Shown here piece by piece: positions 37,327 through 49,831 of a stretch of 64,000 nt of DNA. The translations under genes were made by a program, and so were the position numbers. Source of the DNA: Theobroma cacao (Eukaryota; Streptophyta; Magnoliopsida; Malvales; Malvaceae); NCBI RefSeq assembly GCF_000208745.1, contig NC_030858.1, positions 35,190,061-35,254,060 on the forward strand, written 5' to 3'. Position 1 is the first letter of the stretch. Each line of letters starts with the position of its first letter. The notes beneath the pieces are model-generated. The model saw nothing but the letters and a program-made list of their open reading frames with translations. It was not told the DNA's origin and made no database searches.

Positions 37327-40300
37327 ATGTGTGGGATTTTAGCAGTTTTGGGTTGTTCTGATGATTCTCAAGCAAAAAGGGTTCGAGTACTGGAGCTTTC
37401 CCGCAGGCAATAATCTTTTCTTTCCACCTTTCCGTTTTTCTTTTTGGTCTCTACTCTTAGCTTTTGATGTTTGTGTCTTTAAAAGGTTGCATAAAATTGG
37501 TCAAATAGGTTTAAATAATGACAAGCTTTTTGAGTTTTGTTGCGTACAATGTAAAGAAAAAGAGTTCGGTGACTTAAGGTTTTTGTGTTTTTAATCCCTT
37601 GATTGTAAAGTTGAAAGCTCAAGGTAAAAAGTATAGATGCATTTTTATGTCGCATATTTCGGTTATGATGAAGTTCAACCTTGAACATGGTCTTGAATCC
37701 TTGATCATCAGAAGGTGGATAGCTTATACGGAAAATTTCCACCTTGAGAGGTTGCCAGAAACATTTTTTTTCTTAACTTGGTCTTGGTCGTGAATTCTTG
37801 ATCATCATCATTTTTATGGACTACGGAGATGGAGGCGAGAGCAAGCCAAGCTCTGTCAAGAGTCTTGAAACAGGGAAAAAACAAAAGAGAGGGAGAGTCT
37901 ATATTTAAAGATTCTAATTCAATCAGATAATGAAGACAAGCATAACAAATTTCCATTAGATTTATCACTTATTAGTTAGTGATGTGGCCATAATTTAACA
38001 ATTATTTGGAGAAAAATATAGTAATATTTCTAAAAGAAAAATGATGGATGTAGAACAATCAGCTGAAATAGCTATACTACTACTCTTTTCAACAGGCTGA
38101 AGCACCGTGGTCCTGACTGGAGTGGGCTGTACCAACATGGAGACTGCTATCTGGCCCATCAACGCCTTGCCATCGTTGATCCTGCTTCCGGTGATCAGCC
38201 TCTCTTCAATGAGGACAAAAGTGTTGTTGTCACGGTAGGCCTTTAAGCTTTTTTCTATTTTTTTGTCTTAGTCGAGACAAGTGGCTCTGCCCTATGTGCC
38301 TTGAAAATGGAAAAACCCCAAAGAATTTGGGATATTGGAATAATTGTAATTTATGTGTAGTTATCGGTCATGAAGCAAAGTTACTAACAAAGGAAAAAAA
38401 ATATGTGCTGAAAACCAGGTGAATGGAGAGATTTACAACCATGAAGAACTAAGGAAGAAGTTGGCAAACCACATGTTCAGAACTGGCAGTGATTGTGATG
38501 TTATTGCCCATCTGGTAATTCGATTCATTTGATTTTTGGTCAAATTTTGTTGTTTGTAAATTTTTGCTCAAACAAGTGTAAGTTGTTCTTTAAATTTGTA
38601 CTATATGCTAGTATGAGGAGTATGGGGAAGACTTTGTGGACATGTTGGATGGAATCTTCTCATTTGTGCTGCTGGATACCCGTGACAACAGTTTCATTGT
38701 TGCACGTGATGCTATTGGGGTCACCTCCCTCTATTTTGGCTGGGGTCTTGATGGTATTATTTTCTTGCTTCCTCAAACAGTATTCTTTTGCATGGATTTA
38801 TAGCTGTCTAAATTGTGATTGAAAATTGGTTTTTGCTAAAATTCTTTTCTACTTGTTATGTTCAGGTTCGGTTTGGATATCTTCAGAATTGAAAGGTTTG
38901 AATGATGACTGTGAACACTTTGAGACCTTTCCTCCTGGCCATTTGTACTCTAGCAAATTAGGAGGATTTAGGAGGTGGTACAACCCACCATGGTTCTCTG
39001 AGGCCATTCCATCAGTTCCATATGACCCCCTTGTTCTCAGACATGCATTTGAAAATGTAAGATTGATGAATTGCAGCCTGAGAAACATTTGACACTTACT
39101 AGACTAAGCAAAGAATTTTTTTTTCTTTTATTTTTGTGTAATTATAGCTTACTGGTCGGATTCAATATATTTGCAGGCTGTGATCAAAAGGTTGATGACC
39201 GATGTGCCTTTTGGAGTTCTGTTATCTGGAGGGCTTGATTCATCATTGGTCGCTTCTATCACAGCTCGGTACTTGGCTGGTACCAAGGCTGCCAAACATT
39301 GGGGAACACAGCTCCATTCTTTCTGTATCGGCCTAGAGGTAAAGCTCTACTAGCATAGGACGAAACCTTAAAGTACAGCTTTAAAGGATTTAATTGGTCC
39401 TTAAAACCTGTTTCTCAATTTGTCTGCAGGGTTCACCAGACCTGAAGGCTGCAAGGGAGGTTGCAGACTATCTGGCCACTGTTCATCATGAGTTTCACTT
39501 CACTGTTCAAGTATATTGACTGAATATTTAGTAATAGTTTTAATTCAAGAATTGTGGTCTAATAATTCTAGAGCAAGCTAAATTTCTCTCTAATGTGGCA
39601 GGATGGAATTGATGCCATCGAAGATGTCATATACCATATTGAAACCTATGACGTGACCACAATCAGGGCAAGCACTCCTATGTTTCTGATGTCACGAAAG
39701 ATCAAGTCACTAGGAGTGAAGATGGTTATTTCTGGTGAAGGCTCTGATGAGATTTTTGGTGGATATTTGTACTTCCACAAGGCACCAAATAAGGAAGAAT
39801 TCCACCGTGAAACATGCCACAAGGTAATAGATTATCTTACTTGGCGCTTTACGTATTAGCAAGAGGAGTTAGGATAGATGGATATAACCAAAACTGGTCT
39901 GTTTTGATACTTTTATGTAGATCATAGATGGATATAACCAAAACTGGTCTGTTTTGATACTTTTATGTAGATCAAGGCCCTCCACCAGTATGATTGCTTG
40001 AGAGCTAACAAAGCAACATCTGCATGGGGATTGGAGGCTCGAGTCCCCTTCTTAGACAAGGAATTTATCAATGTTGCCATGGCTATAGACCCTGAATCAA
40101 AGTTGGTACGTACTTAAACAAGTATTTCTCTTAAAGGAGAAAAGTATATTTGTTCCAGGAATTGCTTGGTTTATTCTTCCACAGACTTATCAAGAATGCT
40201 TCTCTATTTTTTGAATCAGATCAAAAAAGATCAAGGACGCATTGAGAAGTGGGTTCTTAGAAGGGCCTTTGATGATGAAGAGCGTCCCTACCTGCCAAAG

Positions 40301-41082
40301 GTGTTTTATCATCTTTTGTTGTCTTTGGTATTTGTCAACTAATTAAGTACCCAACTAACATGTCCTGTTTAATTTACCCTGCAGCATATCCTGTACAGGC
40401 AGAAAGAACAGTTTAGTGATGGTGTTGGTTATAGTTGGATCGATGGTCTCAAAGCCCATGCTGCCCAACATGTAAATATCTTTCTACTTCCTTTTATTGT
40501 CTTTCTTTTCCCCTCAATTCTTTTTGCTGTTTCCGTTAGTCTATTGTATATTTAATAACCATATATAATTTCCATTTGGAATCTGGAATTTTAAGTATAC
40601 TAACTTGAGGAACAAATAATTCTCACCTTATACTTTCAGGTGACGGATAAAATGATGCTTAATGCTTCTTACATCTTCCCTCACAATACCCCAACTACAA
40701 AAGAAGCCTACTACTACAGGATGATTTTTGAGAGGTTCTTCCCTCAGGTGAATATCTAAATTTTGCTGTTTGAATACATTTATATATGCTTTTAACTTTC
40801 TCAGAAGTACTGATGACTAAAGTGATCATCCTCCTTTGCCTGGTCTAACAGAACTCCGCTAGATTGACTGTCCCTGGAGGAGCTAGTGTAGCATGCAGCA
40901 CTGCTAAAGCTGTTGAGTGGGATGCTGCCTGGAAGAACAACCTTGACCCTTCAGGCAGGGCTGCCCTGGGGGTCCATCTCTCAGCTTATGACGCAGAGAC
41001 ACCTCTGAGCAACGTGCCATCCAAGGTTATTGATAGTATACCAAGGATGATGGACCTTCCAGGAGTTGCCATACAAAGTTAG
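37327..41082 (+). CDS. ASN1: Asparagine synthetase (glutamine-hydrolysing)
   Basis: Thirteen exons: 37327-37406, 38096-38234, 38419-38514, 38612-38753, 38866-39056, 39177-39338, 39430-39510, 39602-39823, 39971-40105, 40220-40300, 40385-40471, 40640-40747, 40852-41082; 584 aa. The enzyme makes asparagine from aspartate, glutamine and ATP in the cytosol; asparagine is a nitrogen-transport compound. Evidence: MCGILAVLG with C2 as the glutaminase nucleophile, [16 protein letters not shown] and [11 protein letters not shown] in the N-terminal glutaminase domain, then SGGLDSS (233-239), the ATP pyrophosphatase loop, and the conserved block [20 protein letters not shown]. Length matches plant class I enzymes (about 580-590 aa). 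The first intron has a GC donor, AG|GCAATA; every other junction is GT-AG. The last intron-8 bases are tandemly duplicated (see findings). Whether it is the ASN1/DIN6 or another paralogue is not certain; the G-box promoter favours ASN1. Confidence 0.96.
39874..39973 (+). repeat. Perfect 50-bp tandem duplication spanning the intron 8/exon 9 splice acceptor of ASN
   Basis: Two identical 50-base units, 39874-39923 and 39924-39973, begin ATAGATGGATATAACC and end TTTTATGTAGATC. Each carries the same acceptor, TGTAG|ATC. The second is the one that keeps the frame. Confidence 0.97.
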
Positions 41083-42076
41083 CGCCTGCCTACTGGAGGG
41101 AAGCAGAATGTGTGAATCTAATAATTAAGAGTAGGATTTGTGGCATATCCATGCAACTTCAGAATGCTCTGTTGTATACGATAGGCGATGTGTACGAGTA
41201 CTAAAATATTTTGTGGCCGTCTGATCATGTTTTCTTATCATCAACCTGCTGTTGTTTTTGCTTTTGCAGTGTGTTATCCATATTTTGCAGTGGAAGTTAA
41301 TCATTAATTGAGAATCTTCCCTTTTGTTCTTATCATGTGCGAAAGCTTGAGCTGTTCCCATTTATAAGTTGCAATATGAAATGTGAAATCTGTTCTGTTC
41401 TTTTACTTATTATGACCTTTTCCCGAAACTAAATTAGTCCTTTGTTATTCTGGCTTCTTTTGTCAAATCCAGAAATCTTGTCCTTAGAAGACTGTTATGT
41501 CAATTAGCTCAGCCATTCAATAATTCGACAAGAAATATGCTGTCCCTACTAATTTAATGGAGCATTACCCAGTCTAAATTCTAGCTAATATTGGACTTGA
41601 CAGGAGGAACTGTTGTGAGTATCATTATTGAGTAAGTGTCCTGTGGGAGGAGAGGGATGATTCAAGGAAGTTTGTCGAAGACCGAGTTGAGCAATTGGCT
41701 GTGAGGCAGCTCTAAGAAGTAGGACCTCTAATGGCCCAAACTGGCCCGCAAAAGGATCTAAGAAAAAACTTAAAAAGACCCAAAGCTTTTCCCTCCTTCC
41801 CTTTTCCTCCCATCTTGGCTCACATATCTAGTGATAATGGATATTGGCAACATAATAGTCTCAAAGACACCATCAGGAGAACAAATACGAAATAAGTTGC
41901 CTTATTTCTCTTTAGAAACAGTATGTGTTACTTTACAACAGAGGCTACACTAACCTTGACTAAACCGACGAGAGAGATACTATAGATGCAGAGTAAAGTG
42001 CATTTTTTCACCCTCTGCAAACCTATAATCAAAATTAATAATAATTAATTATAAAATGAAGAATACCACATACAAT
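41083..42076. other. Region between convergent ASN and TBL genes
   Basis: About 1 kb holding the two 3' UTRs. No other gene is seen. Plus-strand ASN transcript probably ends within the first 300-400 bases; no clear polyadenylation signal was assigned. Confidence 0.6.
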
Positions 42077-45000
42077 CTAATAGAACAACACCGTGTAGAA
42101 TAGCTCATTCCAGGTATCAGGCAATCCAGGAAGGCACCAATGGCTACAATCAGCTGACCGGTCCGGGTTGGCCTTCTGAACAGGGCTTAAATCACCACTG
42201 TAAATTGAAGGGTGCCCATCTTTCCGAAGCTCAGAAAGCATGGTTATGTCCAACAAATATGCAGGAACGTGCATTTCCCTAATGACTTCATCCACCACTC
42301 TCATCTGGTCAGGGTATGTGCCGGGGTACGTAGCTTCGGTCATTGGCGTTGTTTCTCCATAACAGTTTTTTGTGGCGGCCACTGTTGCTCCAGCACTCCA
42401 TTCACTTGGACTGTCAATGAAATTCCATCAAGATCATTGAATTTTGAATAGCAGTCAACTAACTAGCAAGTCTTATTAATCATGTGACACTAAATGGAGG
42501 TCATCTTACACCTCCGGGAGTCTTGTAATGAGACAGTATACATGTTTACATCTACTCCAAAAATCCAGTCCCAGATCAAAGAGGGTTTTTGGAATGTGTG
42601 AAGTAATTTTCTTTCTGACATATCAGTTATGAGAACAGAACAATATACTCATTCATGCATCATGTGTTTTTTGTGAGAGCCATGGGCAGTGGTCCACCGA
42701 AAAATAGCAGTGAGGCAAGGTGTGGTCGGGCATTTTGCAGGAACGTTTGTAGTGATATATTTCTAAGCATTTAATAATAAAGGGTCAGTTTCCACCGACA
42801 CAAAACGTTGTTCAAAAAGACACTTTCCTCACTGTATCACGAGGTTACAGTTGTAAAAGGAAAGAGCAAGGAGTAAAATCAGCTAACCACATTACTAGTT
42901 CTTGTACTATTAGATCTTTTTTTGCTGCAAGTACTCCTATTCTTTAATCAATAAAAGTAATTTGACTATCTCATGAAAGATGGGGAGATGGGGGTGAGAA
43001 GAACTCGAGGGTAGTCTCAGTACATCAACCATCTATCATGTATTTCTCATGGGAGGCTGGCAAAATATCTCCCGTGATGAATGGTCGAGTGAAGTTGAAG
43101 AGTGTATGCACCAACATTTTGTCCTTTACTTCATTTAACAGATGACCGACACTGATATTTTTATACTGCTTCTTTTTTTTTCTGCAAGTGTGGTTTTTTT
43201 TGCCCTTTCACATCCATGAAGGACCCATAGTCCCACACCGATTTTCTTTGCAATCCATTCAATTATTTCCTGGTACCAGACCAGGGGCCATACTGCATAA
43301 CTTCTTCCCAGTTTTAAGCTTTTTTTAAATAATGGTTCACACTCAGATATCTCCAACCTGTATGGTAACATTTACTGTAGTTGCTTACACAGTTGTAGTA
43401 ATTTCGGCAAGTCGCCATAGGCTATCAGCCATTTGTTTAATCAGTCACACTCTTCTATAATCAATGTTCTGTTGGGATTAACCTAAGCAGACGAAAACTG
43501 AACTCAGGTTGGGGCGCTTCAGGCAGCCCTACTGCACAGCTCAGATTGGACCGAATTTTTAGTGCTTGGAGTCGTGTTACTTTTCCAGTTCCAAACACAC
43601 AATTATTATTAATCAAAGCCTAGAGCTCCACTCCACACAATTATTATTAATCAAAGCCTAGAGCTCCACTCCACACAATTATATGAGAGAGAGGGGGAGA
43701 GAAGACTTACTCGTAATGTGTGGGGGAAATGGACTGGAAAAAGACCCTGGTTCTCGTTATGTCAACATTGGTGTCAACCCAATTGGCCCATGTTCTCAGC
43801 CCTTTCTCCAAAGCAACCAAACGATCCATGTCCTTGTAATACTTACCCCCTGACTCAATCAAATCCCACCTGTCCAGATTTACCTCAAGCTATTAAATTA
43901 CACAAACAAATCCCATTTTACAGTAGTACATGGTCAGAGAAATAGAAAAATTGCCTACCCTTGGAGGGATCCTTTATGAGTCCACCAGTGGCCTGTGTTG
44001 AACAACAGCACGTCTGCCATTCGCCAGGCGTTTCCATTTCCAGCTATGTCCTCTAACTTCAGGATTCTCCTCCCTTGTACCACATCTATGTCTACCAAAT
44101 ATGGAGCTCGATAAAATGATATCGATAAACCATATTCCTGCATTAATTACCATTAAAACAAAAATTCAAAATCAATACACGTTTTTAGTGCTAAATAAGG
44201 ATTTTGGGGGGAAGGAGTGTTAGTTTCAACTTCCAGTTTGAGCTGATTGAAATTGCACTCTCTAGCACATGGTAAGTCACACCAATGGAGGGAAAGAGAC
44301 CGACAGGCCATCCTTAATGATTTGGGATACTAAATTGAAAGAACGCCAATTTATGATGCTTTCGAGGCAAGTACTACAGTATAACTCGAGGAAAAAAACA
44401 ACCTAGCTAGTGCCTTGTAGTTGGCAACAATTTACATGCCTCTGGCAATATAATGCTCACTTTGGGTCCCTCAAACCGTCAAACGTCAAATCCATCTCTG
44501 CCCCTTACCCAGCACCTTTGGTTTTTGGCTAAAATACTGCTGTAAAGACACATTACGGTGCGCTTGAAACGCCCTTTTTGACCAGATTTTAAAAGCTTAA
44601 AACAAATTCTGCGTGTAAGGAAGAACAGTTCAAAAAAAAAAATTGTACACAATTTCTGGAAAGAAAAATTAGATCACAGACAGTAACCCCAAACTACAAA
44701 AGTTTCAAATAAAGTTAAGACAAAAGCAGTTGCTTCCAGCCTTCATTCCACCACCGTAGAAAACCTTTCTTTTTCTATTTTTTCAGCAGCATTATAATTT
44801 TTATAAGAGCTAAGGAATCGGAATAAAGTACTAACAAGCTTTCATAAGACTAACCAGGAACTTGAAGGTGGAGAAAGGATCTCCTCTGATCATCTGAGTC
44901 TGCGTTTGTGGATCTGCAGCTGAAATCATACAAATCAAAGACTCCCATTGATTCCTCCCCAGAGAGTCACCAACAAACATCACATTTCTCTCTCTCATTT

Positions 45001-45482
45001 TCGACAGAAACACAAGTCCATCGAACCTGACATAAAGATACTAAAACCAAAATCATCACAATGTAAAACATAAAAAAAAAAATGGCATTGCATTTTATAT
45101 ATAAAAAAGAAAACTAGCAGCAGAACAAAGCTATCTGATACCTTGGAAGCTGACAATTAAGAGGCTGCCATCGATATTTAAGGTAATCAGAATCAGGTCT
45201 TCCATTCATTTGGCAGTTGAATCCTGCATCTATGATTGGACAGCTGGAATATTGGTACAATGGATAAGTATCATCACGAACCCAAGTGCCTGCAAACAAT
45301 GCACAAGTACTTTGGTTTGTTTGGAACATTGGCCTTCTATGTTGTGGGTGGCTATGGTGGTTCCTCAAGCTCATTATCAGAGCTGAAGAAGCTGTGTCGG
45401 ATTGAAACAAGGCTAGACAAAGAATGGTTAGACATGACTTGAAAAGATGAAATGAAGGAGATTGGGGAAAAAGAGGGGCCAT
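42077..45482 (-). CDS. TRICHOME BIREFRINGENCE-LIKE (TBL) polysaccharide O-acetyltransferase
   Basis: Five exons: 45482-45142, 45026-44855, 44137-43959, 43869-43711, 42410-42077; all GT-AG, 394 aa. TBL proteins are Golgi enzymes that add O-acetyl groups to cell-wall polysaccharides (xylan, mannan, pectin). Evidence: a hydrophobic N-terminal segment FKSCLTILCLALF (signal or anchor), the TBL domain opening CALFAGTWVRDDTYPLYQYS, catalytic GDS in MFVGDSLGRNQWESL (G133-S135), the DUF231 core DVLLFNTGHWWTHKG, and the DxxH motif DCSHWCLPGLPDTWNEL (D371, H374). Together GDS and DxxH give the Ser-His-Asp triad of the family. It resembles the PMR5/TBL37-43 branch; the member and substrate cannot be fixed from this sequence. 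The leader is CT-rich, with a GA run on the plus strand at 45540-45563. Confidence 0.93.
43597..43682. repeat. 38-bp tandem duplication in TBL intron 4
   Basis: Two perfect units (43597-43634 and 43635-43672) start ACACAATTATTATTAATC and end GAGCTCCACTCC; a third, partial unit (ACACAATTAT) follows to 43682. The array ends about 28 bases before the exon 4 donor on the minus strand. Confidence 0.95.
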
Positions 45483-45605
45483 TTTGCAGAGCCTATAAGA
45501 GAAGTGATATTGAAAGAGAAAAAAGCCAAAAAAGAAAAGAGAGAGAAAGAGAGAGGGAGAGAGGGAAGAATTTGTATAGTATAAAGAGAAAGTGGGGCTT
45601 TAGAT

Positions 45606-45614
45606 ATATAGTTC
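45606..45614 (-). promoter_or_regulatory. Putative TATA box of the TBL gene
   Basis: The minus strand reads CTATATATC about 125 bases upstream of the ATG, with a CT-rich leader between them. Confidence 0.5.
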
Positions 45615-48600
45615 CTGTTAAGTTCTTATAAAGGAGTACAGTTTTTTGTTCTGTTGTGGTGCATGTGAAGTTTAGCGGAGAGGCTGCTAGGCCTACACGT
45701 GAGTTTAAATGGAGTGTTTGCAGCTTGGCGGTGGATTCGTGTTGTTTGATTTAGGCCCTTTGAAACAGAGTCTCAGGCTTCCTTAATTCCTATTGGGGAT
45801 TCTTTTTTGTCTGCAAGTTTATCTTTGTCCATTCCATGGGGTTTCCCTTTCCTAATTCCTCCCTCTTCTTGGGTTCTCTGCTAATCTGAATGTAATTAAA
45901 TCGTGAGATTCTTGTCTGAAATGGTCAAAAATTGCAAATTTATAGAAAGAAAGAAGATGATATCATAAAGAAGGGAAGTCGTTGATAAAAGGAACTGGTC
46001 GGGAGATGGGGCCAAAACTGACAAAATGCAATATAATGTGTTCCTTTTTTCTTTTTCTTACAAATTTATTTTATTATTATATATTTTGGAGATGGTCGAC
46101 ATAAGACTCCGACTTGGCGTGTGGCCTTGTTGTAGATGTCGGGCTCTGGTAGGCGCCATAAAGTTTGATCCTTGATCTCTCGTCCCTCTGATCATCAAAA
46201 GAGAAGAATACTTGCTGCCATGAACAAAACCAAGATTTCCAACTTTCTATCCAACAAGGCAAATTTTTTTGCAAAAGCAAAATGTTCTTTGCTTTCCTTC
46301 ATCCACATGCACAGAACATCATTCTTTAGCATTCAACTTTTTTTAGTTGATTAAACTACGGTGTGAGATTCATGTTTCATGATCATCTCCATCATCACCC
46401 ATCTCTTACACATTAACAGAAACTTGATGCCAGTACTATACTTTTCTTCCTCTCGTCAGCTTTCTCAATCATCGGAAGAGTTCATCAGAGTGATGAAAGG
46501 AAAAATTTAATCCCAATCTGTTTGAGTCAATTTCAAGTTCATGGTACTAGAAATTATTGATCAGGTGGGCTGCCATTTTCAGCTAGAACTTTATCAATCC
46601 AAATTCAAATGATTTACCCGCTATGACCAGTCTCATTCGTTCAAAACAAGTTGCAACAACTAACATCAGTCATCACTGCAGGAGTCACGAGTGACAAGAC
46701 TTAAAGAAGAAAAGTCGACGGTGATCTCGCTGCTGGGCCGATTACACAAGTGCATATAGCTGGTTGGGGGTCCAGACAGGGTTAAGTACGGTGGCTGAAA
46801 GCCATTAATACCACCAAAATGAATGGGCGAAAAAGTTGATTGTGATCAATGTGGATCGTGCAAGTTGTGACATAAGAAATTAGAAAGATTTGGTGTTGGA
46901 AACATCGCAGACTCTATAGCTGGGTGGGGGGGCGGGGCTAGCAACAGAAGCTTCTTTTGATATCTTTAGTTAAAGCGGTTGTACTTTCTACTTGGAAATT
47001 TCTTTCTCCAAGAAACGTCACTAGGTTTTTTAATAACAAAATCCAACAACTGACCCTAAACGTGTAAACTTTAACATTATCAAATATCAAATTAAAATTT
47101 AAGATTTGAGTAGTTATAAGGTTAGGAAATCTCATCAAATAATAAAGTTTAGATAAAATATTTCACAATAACGAGTACTTTATTTGTTGATATCTGAAAA
47201 AAAAATTAAATTATATAAAATCTAATCTCACACTCTTTATCAACAGTTAAATAATTCATGACGTTTGAGTGAGAATTGTTATTTCTTCTCATGATATACT
47301 TATGGTTAATTTTTTTTATATTGAAATTATCTTATCATAATAACGAATTAGGTAAGATTCATCAAAATATTATATGAAGTTTACATTTAGAAGTTTTTTT
47401 TCCTCAATCAATGAAATTTTTTTTATTAATAATGTAGAGGATTATTCTAAAGAAAACCATACATGATAGTTGCTCAGTCATAAAGATATGAACAAGTAAT
47501 AGAAAAGAAAACAAATACAATACATATTTATCTTTAAAAACTAAAAAATCAAAAACACCCAACAAGAAAATCATATTGAAAACAACATAAAAATCAATCT
47601 AAAATTTCACCCGACAAAAACTCCGTTAGAACAAAAAGCCATTACAACACCAATAACAATGATAATATAAATCTAACTCCACTTTTCATCCATGAACCAT
47701 CAAACGGTTTCCAAACCATAGAACAAATCCATCATACCATTACCACCTTCTTGCCCTTTCTTCTCCCTTTTTCACCAATTTTGTATATTTAAATTTGATG
47801 CTAAGTTCAAATAAATCCACCTCTCACGTAGTATTTTGTCATTTTTTTTATAAGTTATGGATCTTATGTAATTTTTTTGTTATTATTATATAATTATAGA
47901 ATTATAATAAAATTAATTGTAAGGGATATCTTCCTTGTTTTAATATCTATTCTTTGGAGCAAAATTAAGAAACATCTGATTTTGATTGTAAAGGATAATA
48001 ATATTTTTTTTGCATATCTTTCACAAAATTTTCAATCATAATAGTAATAATCAACGTTACAAAAGTTATTGTTTTAATATAATTTAGTCTAATTGCTTAA
48101 TATATTTATTTTATTAACATAAGCAACATTTGAACCATCCAAACTAACATAATATTTTAAAAGGATGAAATATTCCTTAATAATTTTCTCCTTAACTTAA
48201 AATTAGTAAAATTGATCCGAACTTGAAAAATCTATTTAAACTTGATCTAACTCGATCGGACAAATGAAAGTCAATAACTTAACATGAAACAACTCGATTC
48301 TAAATTAATTTAAACTTAAATTAATACTAAGACAACAATTTAAAATTGACTCGACTAATGAAGACCCAATCCTTGCCACCTCTACCTTAGTTCAATGGTT
48401 AGTTTGATTAAATTAAATTAAAAAGGATAATGATTTAAGGGTAGGAAGTTGAAGGGCCTCATTATGGTTTATCTTTCCATTTTAATACCGCATTTGACAT
48501 TTATTTCTTTACTTAAAGCAAAACTCATGAATTCCATTCATGGAGTTTACATTAGATTAGTTAGGAGTAATAGATTAGAACTGTTTCCCATACACGCTTT

Positions 48601-49700
48601 GATAATGACCTCGCCATGCATGGACAACACAAAACATGAATAAAATAGAACACATTGGTTTCTACAACTTTTGATGTTCTTATTATTCTTATAAATAAAA
48701 TGCTCTGCAGAAAAGCATTCATTGGACAATTCAGTTCCCAAATTAAATTATTTAGGGAATAAGATAGCCAAGTTTCGATAACATTAACATCATCATTAAT
48801 AAAGGAGGGAGGAGGGATTGGGCTATCAGGATAGGACAGAAAGTCATGGGTGAAAATGAATACAGCCTCCATTGAACCACAAAAGTTGCTGTCTTTGGAC
48901 AAAATCCAAGAGCACATATAAAAAACAAGTGCCTTACGATCTTATTTTTACCTAATTATTATGGATTTTTTTACCAGAAAGTTGGACTAATTGCTATGAA
49001 AAATGGGTATGTCAGGAAACTAGAACCACCTAGCCAAGAGCTATAGAAGTAGGAAGTCTCCTTCTGTCCCCAAGTAGAAATTTGGAACCTCCTCTGCCTC
49101 ATTCTCTTCCTCTCTGCCAGGCCTGCTTTCTCTTGTATCCTCCTTCCAAAGAAATGTTTAAGGAGTAATAAACCCAGAGTAGCTTCTAGGGTTGATCACA
49201 TTGCCGTATCTATAGCTATAAAGTTTGAATATAAGTTTAATTTCCAAGAAGAAAAAGGTTTATGCCCTACTCTGTCTATCGACTTTCCATTTATTTATTT
49301 ACTTATTTTTCTCTTGAATGGAAGGTAATAAATTGTCTATATTCAGATCACCAAGACAGGAATATACCATTATTTTACAAGATCTGTTGCTTCTTCAGAG
49401 GCTATCTTATGGCATTTTAGTTTCCACCCAAAAACCAATTAAACAGACATGAAGGAAAGGTAACTTTCACTAATATAAAAGAAGGTAATTGGATATGATA
49501 TGCTTCTAAATTATACATCCATAAGGTTAATAGGGACAAAAGGATACTCAAAATAAGCTCTACGTTATTGATCCTAAAAGGTAATGAACTCTACATAATC
49601 TCCTAAACTATAACGTTAATAGTCTTTATCTGAGTTTGAGATGATCTGTCCGACTTATATTCTGTACAGAGGATTTACACATCCATGAGGTAAAATTTGG
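45615..49700. other. Intergenic region between TBL and the IDM1-like gene
   Basis: No gene was recognised. The TBL promoter occupies the left end and the IDM1-like 3' UTR the right end. The middle (47000-48420) is very AT-rich. Short frames here show no family resemblance. Confidence 0.55.
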
Positions 49701-49831
49701 ATGTCCTGCAGCCGGTCTACATGACAGCATCAAAAAACCATCTAGGCTAACCGTGGCACAATTCTTCCCAAGAGCAGCCTGGAAAATCATTCACTGGTCT
49801 AATTGCAGAATCTATGCGAACAAAGCAACAC

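Noticed and set aside
37407..37410. Sequencing error as explanation for the GC donor of ASN intron 1
   Set aside because: Not excluded, but GC-AG introns are a known natural class, so the sequence was taken as it stands.
46680..46810. GC-richer segment considered as rRNA-like
   Set aside because: It has no stretch matching 5S or other rRNA that could be recognised, and no repeats.
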